This document shows, one piece after another, positions 48,383 to 58,734 of a stretch of 64,000 nt of DNA. Each line of letters begins with the position of its first letter. Within the stretch, counting starts at the first letter, position 1. The notes under the pieces were generated by a model. It was not told the DNA's origin and did no database searches. It was given only the letters and a program-made list of their open reading frames with translations. The translations under genes were made by a program, and so were the position numbers. The DNA comes from Hyphodiscus hymeniophilus (Eukaryota; Ascomycota; Leotiomycetes; Helotiales; Hyphodiscaceae), in NCBI GenBank assembly GCA_016508695.1, contig VNKQ01000009.1, forward strand, positions 744,001 to 808,000, in the 5' to 3' direction.

Positions 48383-49239
48383 GGCAATGCTTGTCAACGA
48401 TATAGAGTTGGAAACCAGCGTGACGCTCTATCGGACAGCATTACATGTGTGATTTTAACTTGAAGTAGTCAGAATTTACTATGAACACTGCCTTTAAACT
48501 TGTAAGTGATCATCGATTTAGATTTTAGAATGCGTTTCCGGCATGAGAAGAAGGTCCAGAGCTCAAAATTCCAGGTTTCGTTCGATATCTGTCTGTGGTG
48601 AAGTGCTTCTCCTGGATATAAGCAAGACTGGGAAGTTCGAAGTGGACTGTCCAACAAAGTACAATATCTCGAGCAAGCAATGTCAAAAGGGAGAAGCAAC
48701 CCAAAGAAAAAAGGTTTTCACAAAGGCGATGCAAACATACTCATGTAAAATTTGGTCGAGTCATCAAGTCACAGAACGGAAAGATGAACCTGCAAATTGA
48801 CGTCGCGGACAGGAGTATCGTTACTATTATCGCATCGGGCTATCTGATGCTGATTTTTTCAAATCCCATCTCGCAGCTAAGATCCTTCCAATCGCGTTCC
48901 CATACCTATTGATCTTGATGAAAGAATGTGCACTACTGCCTTGTTGTGGGAGGCAGGAGGATCGCTTGCAGTAAACGCACCTTCCCTATTTGATGGGGAG
49001 AGTAAACAACTTTCGGAAAATAAGCTCGATTCGCTTCATCCTTGCAGTGATTCAATAAACACTCTACCAGTCATTCCATCTACCTCGATTGCAATCCCTT
49101 CAAATGTTTTGTCGATGGAGCCGTTTTTCTCCAAGTCTCAGCTATCGATAGCTTTTACAATAGTCAAGGCTGCCCCCGAGAATATATCCATGAATGGTAA
49201 GTGTTCCATCCTCAGCTAGCCATCGTAATCGCTCACAAT
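48383..49239. other. Intergenic, possible 5' untranslated exon
   Basis: About 0.86 kb upstream of the next gene. A 97-codon open frame (48926-49219) ends in a GTAAGT-like donor context near 49198, but I have no evidence that it is coding. Confidence 0.4.
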
Positions 49240-50626
49240 ATGGCAGAGTTTGGAAGCTATCTTTTCAAGGCTATCAAAACAAATTCTCTCGATGCTCAAA
49301 GCCTACCCAAGCGCTACATTGACTCCTGCGAATTCTGGAAGGAGCGCTACGACTCTAGTCTGCAGGAAAATAAGGAGCTCCGCAACAAGATCTTGGTGGA
49401 ACAAGAGAGGCGTCGAATATACGAGCGAGCTAGCAGTCAACTAGATGCTGATAATGAGAGATCAAATCAGAGAAAGCGGCTGCTGGGCATGGAGGAACTA
49501 GAGGATTGGATCGACGATGAGCAAGGGTCTAAACCGCTTGAACGACTGGGAGACGATGATCTGCTACTCAGTAGTTACAGTGAGTTCTTTGACCTCTAAA
49601 AAGCTAGGTGCTAACAGCCTATCTAAAGCCATCCGTATTGGAAGACACCGACGAGAACTTGAGAAAACTACCAGAGATTCGGAAATCCCAGAACAACTTG
49701 ACAACTTATTAAGCACAGCATGCAAGCTCTTGAACCTCCTCGATGAATCCTTGTCCGTATGTTTGGCGCCTCTCCCACAGCTGAAATGCAACGACGAATC
49801 TCGAAAGGTTCTTCTGTTACAGCAAATGATGCACCAGATTACGCTTGCCTACATGGCCGCTTTCGAAGCTTTGAACGAACTGGCTAAGACAATTCCTGGA
49901 CGGAGGAAACGATTTGGCGTCTCCAATAAACTTATTACATTCTTCTGCACGGCTCTCAATCATCTCCACCGCGGCAGCACTCTTCAAGCGAACGGCGAAT
50001 ATAACCAGAAGGACGGACCCCGGATCAAACGAGCCAGGATGGAAGTAGGCGAATTTGCCGTCAATAGATACCTTTCAAAAACCCTAATCCAAATCTGTCA
50101 GATTGATTGGAAGCCTGGGTTGCTCGGCCATGGCGAGATCCTCGAAGGTATTCTATGCTCTGTTCTCAATCATACTGGACAATTGCTCTCACATGTCGTT
50201 TTTAAAGAGCATGTTGCCGATTCTGATAGACCGGGCAATATTTCTATGGAGAGACCGTCATCACCAATGGTCGCTAAGGATTTTGAATTTCGCTACATCA
50301 TACCAATTCTTCATGCGGCCCTCGGAGGCAATTCGAGAAAAGACGTGGTCGCCAAAGTACTTGCGGAGAATCAATTAGGTATGGGCACAGCTGCTGTTCT
50401 GAATGGTCACACGCTTTCGATGGTGAAGAGGCGGATGCAGGAGCAATTGATCAAAAGCGCTGTTGGGTCTGACGCCGAGGGTCTGAAGTTGCCAATACCA
50501 CCTGAGGATGCAGAGGTATATTCGGACGGGGTCAGTTTGGAGAATAAAGATGAGTCGGAGTGGTTCCTGGAGGCTGTGTGGGCTTTGGTAGGCTGGGAAT
50601 TGGCAGTTGAGCGTGAAAATAGTTGA
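49240..50626 (+). CDS. Unknown fungal protein, 445 residues
   Basis: I do not recognise this protein. Exons 49240-49579 and 49629-50626 join in phase. The 49-nt intron has GTGAGT, a TGCTAAC branch site and a CTAAAG acceptor; closer AG acceptors would shift the frame or leave a 28-nt intron. The N-terminal 110 residues are charged and helical (ELRNKILVEQERRRIYERA) and end acidic. The C-terminal part is helical, with leucine-rich segments (LLSTACKLLNLLDESLSVCL) and a final WALVGWELAVEREN. No signal peptide, membrane segment or catalytic motif is seen. It may be a scaffold or nuclear protein, but nothing in the sequence decides this. Confidence 0.7.
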
Positions 50627-51547
50627 TACGTGCTTGCAACAATATTTCTTCGCTCCATATCAACACAATCTGAATTACTCAAATGACTCTCAGCAGCTGA
50701 GATCCGGATCTCTTGGCTTGCCTAAATATGAATAATTACATTATAGATAGACTTGCAACATGCCGCCACTGGCGCTGGGACGAATTCAAGTCTTTCAATG
50801 TACTCCGAAACAAGGCAATCTGGCTTTTAGATCCTACATTTCCGGGATCTGTTAAAAGACACGGATTCTCAATACTTTTGTATCGAGTTGCAAGGCAAAG
50901 GCCTTTGGCCAGTTCGAGCTGGTTCAATTACCTAAGCAAGCTTCAATCAACCGTACTATTCCTTGATCCAAAAGCTTCAGCGACCAGATTAAGCAAGGAT
51001 AGTTATGTTACTGTACTAAGGGCATTGAATGTTTGAGTATGTTAGCTAAGGTAACTTCGTCACACAAAAGTCGCTTGTTGAAATTGGGTCACGGTATCTG
51101 AGATCCTGCAGGCTCGCATGAGGTACCTATTTAACATTGTGCTCCGCTACAGTACAGTAGCGAACCCCGATGTTGCGGCAGATTTTCGGGACGAGCTGGA
51201 AGGCGAGGAACCCCTGTCAATACCGGTACGCGAAAGAAGTCCAATACGACGACTGCTGTAGCCAAAAGCGTTATTACAGTCACCGTGTGCTGCCATCTCA
51301 CTACCAATCTTATCTTTGCGATCAAAACACTGTCGTGATTATTACCTCGACATCGACAGATATCATCGATATCACAACTATCGACACCAGAAGTATTGAC
51401 AAAATATGTGACTACGTCGCGGTCCCTGTCGACAACCTCGTCTCCTGCGTTTATACCATAACAAATATGTCGATAAAGTAACAATCTCAAACCACGTCGC
51501 CATCGCTGTCGACAACCCTCTTCCTTCCACAAGTTTCTATGTGCTGC
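50627..51547. other. Intergenic with TCGACA-rich repeats
   Basis: No gene is called. A short frame at 50728-51036 is open but lacks protein-like support. From about 51345 to 51530 the sequence is rich in TCGACA/ATCGAT words, and a block around GTCGCNGTCNCTGTCGACAACC occurs twice (near 51415 and 51497). Confidence 0.45.
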
Positions 51548-52605
51548 TCAGTAAGTAGCAGCCAATCTCTGAACCAAATAATCGCCCGAGTTGATACCGG
51601 GGTACCTCTTCTCCTTCCCCTCCCCAAACGTCCCATCGATGGCCTCGATATGGCTCTTGAAATTCGGATTGCAGAAATACGCAATGCTGTATCGTGCCGG
51701 ATGCGTATCTCCCTGGGCCGGGGCAGGTGGTTCTACGACCCTGTGCAATGTGCTCTTGATCGTGTCATTGCTCCACCTCGCCAGCAGATCCCCCGCGTTC
51801 ACAACCACCGTTCCAGGGATAGGCGTCGCATCCACAAACGTCCCATTCGGGCTTTTGACCTGTAGTCCACCCCTATCATCCTGAAATAGTAGAGTGATGG
51901 ATCCGTAATCCGAATGCTCCCCAGCCCGGACCTGGAACTTGTTCTTGGCGAAGACCTCCTTTGACGCGGGTGGGTAGTGCAGAAGCCGTAGAGTATTATC
52001 GCCAATATTGGTGTACGAATCGAAATACCCCTCCTCCAGCCCCATACCGACGGCGATGGCTCGCATCACCTCAACATGCAACGCCTTGCACTCCCCGTGG
52101 AAGGCGATCATGAAATCGCGGAACGCTTCTCCGGCCTCGTCCCACCGGGGCCAGTTATTGGGCAGCCCCTCTTCGCCCTCGCGCCCGATCTCGAAACTCT
52201 CCTTCAGATCCGGCGCCTGCGCACGCAGCTTCTCGACCTCGGACGCGTCGGTCAGCGTGGTGGTCTTCTCGCGGCCGTGGGACACGTAACCCCTATTCGC
52301 CTGGGGCGTCGTCCATCCCAGCCTCTCCTTCTCCGCTAAGGGGCGCGAGAAGAAGGAAGCGGACGTGTGGAAGGCGCTGCTGACCGTGGAGAGTGGGATT
52401 GGGTGGTTTCTGAGGTAGACGAAGCCGGCGCTCTGGAACCCCTTCAGGATTGACTGTGCGGTTGTGAGACGTTCGGTCGGCGTGCCGTTTAGGAAGAGGG
52501 AGAAGTCGACGAGCTGGATGCAATTAGAATGGTTTCAGGAAGATGCGGGGAGAGGTACGGGAATGAAGAGGTTATCGCTGTCTACGGCGCTGGTTTGTGG
52601 TGCCA
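51548..52605 (-). CDS. 2-oxoglutarate-Fe(II) oxygenase, IPNS-like
   Basis: Non-heme iron oxygenase of the isopenicillin N synthase-like superfamily. The main exon, 52513-51548, encodes 322 residues from LVDFSLFLNGTP through FQSAGFVYLRNHPIP (DIOX_N domain) to the C-terminal catalytic domain. Iron ligands are visible in GEHSDYGSITLLF (HxD) and the distal His in STLHRVVEPP; the RYSIAYFCNPN block supplies the usual Arg that binds 2-oxoglutarate. A short first exon beginning MAPQTSAVDSDN (ATG at 52605) is likely, but the natural junction after FIP leaves the frame off by one. A weak GTAGAC donor at 52584 would repair it, giving 328 residues, or the gene carries an indel. The substrate is unknown. 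It diverges from the ACMSD-like gene. Confidence 0.8.
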
Positions 52606-53021
52606 TCCCGAAGTGGTTTTCAGCTGGACGAAGTTCGCTGACGATTTCGAGGACTTTTGGGACGACAATTCTAGAGGATAGTCCTTATAAAACCCTTAAA
52701 TTGAACGGATGGAGCCGCACTCCGTAATTCACGACAGTTGTTGTTGGTGAAAGGGAGTAGGTAAGAAGATGTTGGCAAAGGGTCAAGATAAGAGGTGCGG
52801 GGCTGATCTCGATAAGATCGGCCGGCGGGGTAAACAAACCCCTTCTCTTCATATCAATAAAGGACGACGGCGTAATATACCAATCAGGATATAAAAGTCG
52901 GCCTAAGCCTCCGACGAATTCAAAGTTTGCGACTCCTGCATTCCTGCTCCTCTGACCCAGGACGCAAACTCCAGACTCAGTGCTAAGGTCAGGAGATACC
53001 GGTACTGAAGTAACCCCCACC
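52606..53021. promoter_or_regulatory. Shared divergent promoter, oxygenase / amidohydrolase
   Basis: About 416 bp separates the presumed start codons of two divergent enzyme genes, so both promoters must lie here. It includes an AT-rich TATAAAA-like piece (52686-52692). No specific regulator site is recognised. Confidence 0.45.
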
Positions 53022-54101
53022 ATGGCGACCAAGTCCCCAATCGTCGATATACACACTCACGTGTACCCGCCCTCCTACATAGCGCTCCTCAAATCCCGCT
53101 CCAGCATCCCCTACATCCGATCCTTCCCGCCATCGTCCTCCCTCCGCCTCGTCATCCTGCCCGCCGAGGACACAGAAAGCACCTCCCGTGGGCGTCCCGT
53201 GGGGAAGGAGTACTACGACATCGAGGAGAAGATCCGGTTCATGGACGCGCACTCGATCGATATCTCCGTCATCTCGCTCGCGAACCCCTGGCTGGACTGG
53301 ATGGCTGCGTCCGACGCCGCGCGCGCCGCGAGGGGGATCAACGACGAGGTCGATGCCAACTGTGCGAGGTTCCCTGGGAGGCTGTTCGCGTTCGCGACGC
53401 TGCCGTTGAGTGGTGGGAGGGAGGTCATCGTCGGGGAGATCGAGAGGCTGAGGGACTTGAGGTTCATGAGGGGCGTTATTCTGGGCACGACGGGCCTGGG
53501 AAAGGGGCTGGATGATCCAGAACTCCTTCCGATCTTCGAGGCTTTGGAAGCGGCTAAGCTGCCCATCTTCTTACATCCGCATTACGGTCTACCCAGTTCC
53601 GTCTGGGGCGAGAGGGCGAATGATTACGGGCATGTTCTGCCTCTGGCTCTAGGCTTCCCACTGGAGACGACAATCGCGGTTACGAGAATGATCCTCGCAG
53701 GAGTGTTTGAGAAAGTGCCTGATTTGCAGATGATCCTGGCACACTCGGGAGGAACTTTACCGTTTCTTGCTGGACGGATCGAGTCGTGTATAGAGCACGA
53801 CGCCCATCTAAAGGCTGAGGGCAAGTTAGGAAAGGGACGGAAGACGGTGTGGGAGATCCTGAAGAAGAACATCTACCTGGATGCCGTGATCTATGGAGAA
53901 GTGGGGTTGAGAGGTGCGATTCAGGCTAGTGGGGATGATAGAGTCATGTTTGGGACTGACCATCCTTTCTTTCCTCCGCTTGGAGATGAGGGAGGGAAGT
54001 GGATGAGTGTGGAGACCAATTATGAAGCCATCAAAGGAGCGCTTGGGACTGGAAGCGAAGAAGCGAAGAGGGCATTGGGGGAAATGCAGTCAGAGTATTG
54101 A
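53022..54101 (+). CDS. ACMSD-like amidohydrolase
   Basis: Metal-dependent TIM-barrel enzyme of 359 residues in the amidohydrolase_2 family, which includes aminocarboxymuconate-semialdehyde decarboxylase (ACMSD) and related hydroxybenzoate-type decarboxylases. Single exon. The start at 53022 follows a Kozak-like CACC and gives MATKSPIVDIHTHVYPP with the HxH metal ligands at residues 11 and 13. Further ligands are the His in IFLHPHYG, the His in ILAHSGG and the Asp in MFGTDHPFFPP. The PLSGGREVIVGEIERL and GVILGTTGLGKGLDDPEL blocks match the family. Family members usually decarboxylate aromatic or muconate acids; the exact substrate is not inferable. Divergence from a 2OG oxygenase suggests a shared catabolic or modifying role. 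The pair looks more GC-rich than its neighbours. Confidence 0.9.
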   Translation: MATKSPIVDIHTHVYPPSYIALLKSRSSIPYIRSFPPSSSLRLVILPAEDTESTSRGRPVGKEYYDIEEKIRFMDAHSIDISVISLANPWLDWMAASDAARAARGINDEVDANCARFPGRLFAFATLPLSGGREVIVGEIERLRDLRFMRGVILGTTGLGKGLDDPELLPIFEALEAAKLPIFLHPHYGLPSSVWGERANDYGHVLPLALGFPLETTIAVTRMILAGVFEKVPDLQMILAHSGGTLPFLAGRIESCIEHDAHLKAEGKLGKGRKTVWEILKKNIYLDAVIYGEVGLRGAIQASGDDRVMFGTDHPFFPPLGDEGGKWMSVETNYEAIKGALGTGSEEAKRALGEMQSEY

Positions 54102-54308
54102 ACCTAATAGTATAATATGTAGGCAATCACTCCAAACCCGTAATCATTGTAGTACAATGATATCTGTTCTCAATCCACTCCAGGACCCGATGACTTCATT
54201 GCAGAAGATATAACACTTTTCAGTGACCAACGCTCCACCGAACATTGATCCTTCTCACCACTTAAGGGGCTTTCCGGATAGCGAGCGTCAATCCAGCTAT
54301 TGAACCCT

Positions 54309-55995
54309 CTAAACTTGGTTCAGAACTGCGACGTGCAGTTTAATTTGCCTGCCGACTCCCCTGTTGCTCGAAAACTTCTTAGCCCAGGACACCCGATTAA
54401 GCGTTAATGTATTCTTCGACAGAACAGGCCACTTGCGGATCTCATTTGTTTCGATAGCGCTGAGCAATAAGGACTTCTTATTCGGTATCACCACCGATTT
54501 CACAAATAATCCTTCATCCATGCCCGGTCCAAGAACGAAATTAGGACGAGGGATGATCACATGAAGAACTCTAAGGTTTGGACATAATTTCGGAAGCATA
54601 CTCCAAAGATCCTATCCAGGTCAGCGATGTCCGGTGTAGATCTTTAACTGTCACTTACGGTCTTGGTTGAAAGTTTGTCTCGCGATACAGCTTCTTCCGC
54701 GACTGTCAGATCCAATGCCATTTCAGTGACGTCTAGCAGACAGTCGTCGAACCCTGCATTCATATCCTGAAGCACAACTGTCGAAAAGCGAGCGTGTGGC
54801 AGATAGAGGATATCGTGCTGCACATCGAGGAACCGGTAGAGCTTGGTTGACTCCTGTTGAACGACACAGAACTTGAACTTCTTCCTGGCTTCATACCTAG
54901 CGACTTGGCAGGCCTGGATCAGACCGGGGATGTCAGAATGATCAGGATTTAGAGAGACGACGCGAGCGCCACTGCAACAGGGGAATCAGCCATTCGAATA
55001 TCAAAAGCCTCTTAGCGGTGAGACTGGGATTGCTTGAAGGGATCTTTCCCAATCCACAGTACGGGGGAACGGGAAGGACCAAGAGTCTGAAACAGGAACT
55101 TACATATCGTCCAACGCATGGCGCCAAACCTCCACCTGGAGTTCCAGGGATAGTTTCTTGAAGAGAGGAAACTCATCCGGTGCATGCATAGGTTTCGTTG
55201 GAAGGAGAGTGTATGATGGGAACGAAGAAGTAAACTCATTCCTAATCTTCCCAAAGTCAATCTGAAACGCTCCATAGCTCGATCCTCTCGAATGCTTGGC
55301 TGACTTGGACAGGCGTTTGGGATATGGGAATTCGGCTTTTCCTAAGTTGTATCAGTTCAGTGAATGCGCCCAAGGGGAGAGATCACTCACTCGAACTTCG
55401 ACCCTTACTATCCTTCTTTCGTCCCTCATAGGCCGAACTTGGGAATGTGGAGGAAATGCGGAGAGGACTGCTGGAGGAGTTATATAACTCAGATAGGCCC
55501 GTCTGCGGTGCTGCTGAACTTGGGAATGTGGGAAGATCGCGGAGAGCACTGCTGAAGGAGTTACAGATCTGAGATGGGCCTGTCTGTTGTGCGGCTGAAG
55601 CCATGTCCACCAGAACCGGAACGGTGGCAGCCAGCTCACTTCTGATCTGCCCAAAGCCAGCGCTCACAGGCGCAATCTGATACGCGAGCTCCATCACCAG
55701 TGCCGGCGACTCTGGCTCTAAATCTTTAAGCATCAGAAGTATTTGCGATTGATAGATACGGAAGTTACTTACCGAGAGGTTCCACGGGTGGTCGTATGAT
55801 CGGGCTGTTGGGGGAGGAACGAGGTGCTTCCGGAATAGCGATTTCTCCGACCTCAACCTCAACCTCAACGGTGGGACCTCTGCCGAAGAAGGAAAAAACG
55901 CTTCCCAAGGTGTCATTTATGGAGGTTCTGATATGCTGAAGGAGACCAATCCTTTCCTGCTCGTGGCGAGACGAGTCGGGTGAGCGTTGAGACAT
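54309..55995 (-). CDS. 2EXR-domain protein with long N-terminal region (copy A)
   Basis: Fungal 2EXR-domain protein of 469 residues. Five exons join in phase: 55995-55773, 55723-55391, 55341-55104, 54971-54659 and 54611-54309. The first 185 residues are low complexity, with an acidic EVEVEVGE run and a 27-residue internal duplication. The 2EXR domain starts near residue 245 with DEFPLFKKLSLELQVEVWRHAL, the family signature (FxxFxxLPxELRxxIWxxAL), and continues through LIQACQVARYEARKKF and a C-terminal strand-rich region. 2EXR proteins are expanded in many Pezizomycotina and their role is unknown. It lies 0.9 kb downstream of the ASADH gene and on the same strand as copies B and C. Confidence 0.87.
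55435..55596 (-). repeat. 81-bp in-frame coding duplication in 2EXR copy A
   Basis: Two 81-bp units (55435-55515 and 55516-55596) encode 27-residue repeats in tandem; both start Ala-Ala and share QTG, LR and TFPSS positions. They lie in exon 2, in the disordered N-terminal region. The period is an exact multiple of three, so frame is preserved. Confidence 0.8.
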
Positions 55996-56921
55996 TCGCA
56001 AACGGGGTCGGGATTCTGACCTGGAAGGTTGATGAGAGAGGATACAGGACCTGTTTCCGAAAAGATCTGAATTGACCTACGAATGAGAGGGAAGGCGAAG
56101 AAGCGTTGAGTAATGGATTCGGCTTGCTTGGAGAGGCTTTGAGTTTTTGTTTCTGGTGTCGGTGAATATCTTGTCTAGAGCTTTTCTTCAGATGGTGATA
56201 AGCCGTCGTTAGTTCCGAAGTGAATCGAAGAAATCAGCCCTTGTGATGAGGAAGAACATCATAATTTGGCGCTCAACGATAGTGAAGTACCATAGTGAAT
56301 CACAGAAGTGAATAGGTTTGAATGGATGGCTGTTTCAGAGCAGGTTGCAAGTCGTTTCGGCTGTGAGCAGATTTGAAAAGTTGTAAATTCCTCGCCGTTC
56401 TGTACTCTGCACCATAAAAACGTCAGGTTGCCTTCCAGATTCAAATCTATCTGTTCGTTTAAGTGTATCTATGCTCCCCTGACCAGATATGTTATGTGAA
56501 TAGCGCTGCGTTTGCTCAGGTTCTGGTTGGGGCCGCAAGCGAGGCTCAGACCATCTTCGAGAACGTACAGTTCCTTTCCATATACCTAAGATCTTACCCA
56601 ATGCTCATAACAGCAAGTCCTCACATGCGGGCTTATTTTGAACGAACCCCCGGAAACTAAAGCAGAAGTTTTGGTTTTCCATTTGTCTTCATTGTAATTG
56701 CGGCAATCTGGTTATCCACGGAATGGTGTAAGGTTTGAGAGCGCAATAAGTGTTTACAACCCTGTGAGACTGCTGAGAAATGATTCTGGAGATGGGAGGG
56801 AATAGCTGAGACAGGTAAGAGCAAAATACAAGGTCTACTATATTGCGGGGTTTCAAGGTTTGTCAGAGTGAAGTTTCATTCCTCGTGCCCTGCTTAGGCT
56901 AAAGACTAACTTGATCAAAGA
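55996..56921. other. Intergenic, no gene recognised
   Basis: About 0.93 kb between the start of 2EXR copy A and the stop of the ASADH gene. Only short, unconvincing open frames. Confidence 0.5.
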
Positions 56922-58158
56922 CTAGATGTATCCTTTTAGAATTGCGCTCTCCGCATTGAGGATGGATGATCCTGCAGCTCCAAGAATAGTGTTGTGGGTT
57001 ACTGCCACAAACTGGATATCAAAGATACCACTTTCGTCCTCCCTGATCCTCCCAACGCTACACGCGTATCCCCTTTCCGTCTCTCTATCCAAACGAGGCT
57101 GCGGCCGATCGGCGTCGTCTAAAACCACAATAGCCTGCTGTGGAGCCGAAGGACACCCAAGGGCTTGAACTTCGGTCGTGTACTCTTTCAACGCATTGCG
57201 CACTTCGCTGACGCTTGGGGGCGGTCGGTTCGCGAACCGCAACGACACGCACACGGTGTGGCCATCCATTACCGCGACACGGTTACAGGCAACGGAGACA
57301 CGGAGAGGTTGATCGATAAACCCAGTCAGGTCCGTCTCCAAGGAGCCTAGAATCTTGCGAGCTTCCGCTGGAATCTTGACTTCCTCTCCTGGGATGAATG
57401 GAATGACATTGTCAAGGATGTCCATACCTGATGCGATCAGCTGTCACGTATAGAATAAGAAGTCCTTGACTCTCTGTATGGGCAGAACACTTAGTAACTT
57501 ACTGCTAACACCAGGATAACCTGCTCCTGAGACGGCCTGCATCGTGACCATGCTCACCTGATCGATAGGTCCGAATTTTTGAATGAGCGCTGCGGCTGGG
57601 ATGACGAGCCCTATGACCGCACAGTTTGAGTTACAGACAAGAAAGCCCTTATCAACCTCGTAATGTCGACGCTGAGTTGGGATTGATTGGATGTGTCCCG
57701 GATTAACCAACGGAACAATCAGCGGAACTGTAGGCGCCAGTCTGAAGTTTTTCGCATTTGAGAAGACGGCAAAGTTCGCTTTGAGAAAGGCCATCTCGAC
57801 GTCGCCAGCCACGTCGGAATCCAGGCCCGAGAAGATGATGTCGCAGTCTGGATACTCGCTGGGCACGCAGCGCCGTACGACCAGGCCTGCGATCTGTGCG
57901 GGGATCGGGGTCGACTGCTTCCAGCGTACAGCTTCCGAGTACTTCTTATCAGCTGACCTGTCTGAAGCTCCCACAGCTACCACTTCCAACAGTGGATGTT
58001 GGGCGAGCAGAAGGATGAATCGTGTGCCGACCGCTCCAGTTGCCCCCAGAACACCTGGGAAATGTGAGTCAACAACCTCTGATTTGCATAAGGACGAGTG
58101 GATTGAGCTTCATACCGCATCGCTTTTTCGACGAGGGGGGGTTAGCCTTGGAAGACAT
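56922..58158 (-). CDS. Aspartate-semialdehyde dehydrogenase
   Basis: NADPH-dependent enzyme of the threonine/methionine branch of the aspartate pathway, reducing aspartyl phosphate to the semialdehyde. Three exons join in phase: 58158-58116, 58054-57503 and 57427-56922, giving 366 residues, the usual fungal length. The N terminus SSKKRCGVLGATGAVGTRF carries the dinucleotide fold GxxGxxG. The catalytic cysteine lies in VCNSNCAVIGLVIPA (fungal enzymes more often have NCSTTG). GYPGVSSMDILDNVIPFI and RVAVMDGHTVCVSL are further family blocks. Exon 1 includes a run of seven C, and the frame depends on counting it correctly. It is embedded among 2EXR genes, an unusual setting for a housekeeping enzyme; it may be the HOM2 orthologue or a paralogue, and the AVIG variation by the active Cys favours the second. 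Confidence 0.92.
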
Positions 58159-58734
58159 CACAGTTACTCTTTTCGGTCTTCGATAATGAGTAAGAATTGT
58201 TCCGTTGGGAGGGTGAGTTGTGGGATTTTGGTCGACGCTTGATTCACAAAATTTTAGTTATTTCTTGGGAGCAATCCCTTGTGCCTCAGGCATCAATGGA
58301 CCTCATCCCTCCTGACTTGCTTCTTCAGACCTTCTCAAGGTAAACTCTTCATATGCCGCAAGTGCTCGAAAGTTGGAAAGACAATAAATCTACAAGTCAG
58401 TCATTGATATTTCGTATACCTTAGCTCTCAACAACTGAGCCCGCTTCTGGGAAGACCACTGCGGGTATGATTTCTCTTGTCAATTACGAGAAATAGTGCT
58501 ACGCGTTTTGATATTTGCAGCTATGACAGAATGGCATGCGGAAAAGGAGGCCAAGACCATAAACTACTAACTAGTCCAGCTTCCGCTGCACCACACAGCA
58601 GGGCGAATGCAGTGATCTCCTCCAACACTCTCGCAAATTGTATGGTTTGGTTTTATAGCTTAAATGCGTGAATGAATCTCCCATAATCTCCAAAGCAGGC
58701 CCTAGCATTATCCCTCCTCTGAATGGTTCAGTCA
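58159..58734. other. Intergenic, no gene recognised
   Basis: About 0.58 kb between the ASADH start and the stop of 2EXR copy B. No feature is seen beyond presumed promoter and 3' flank. Confidence 0.5.

Noticed and set aside
50728..51036. Open frame of about 100 codons after the unknown 445-residue gene
   Set aside because: No family resemblance, no intron signals and unbiased composition; chance is likely, although a small orphan gene cannot be excluded.
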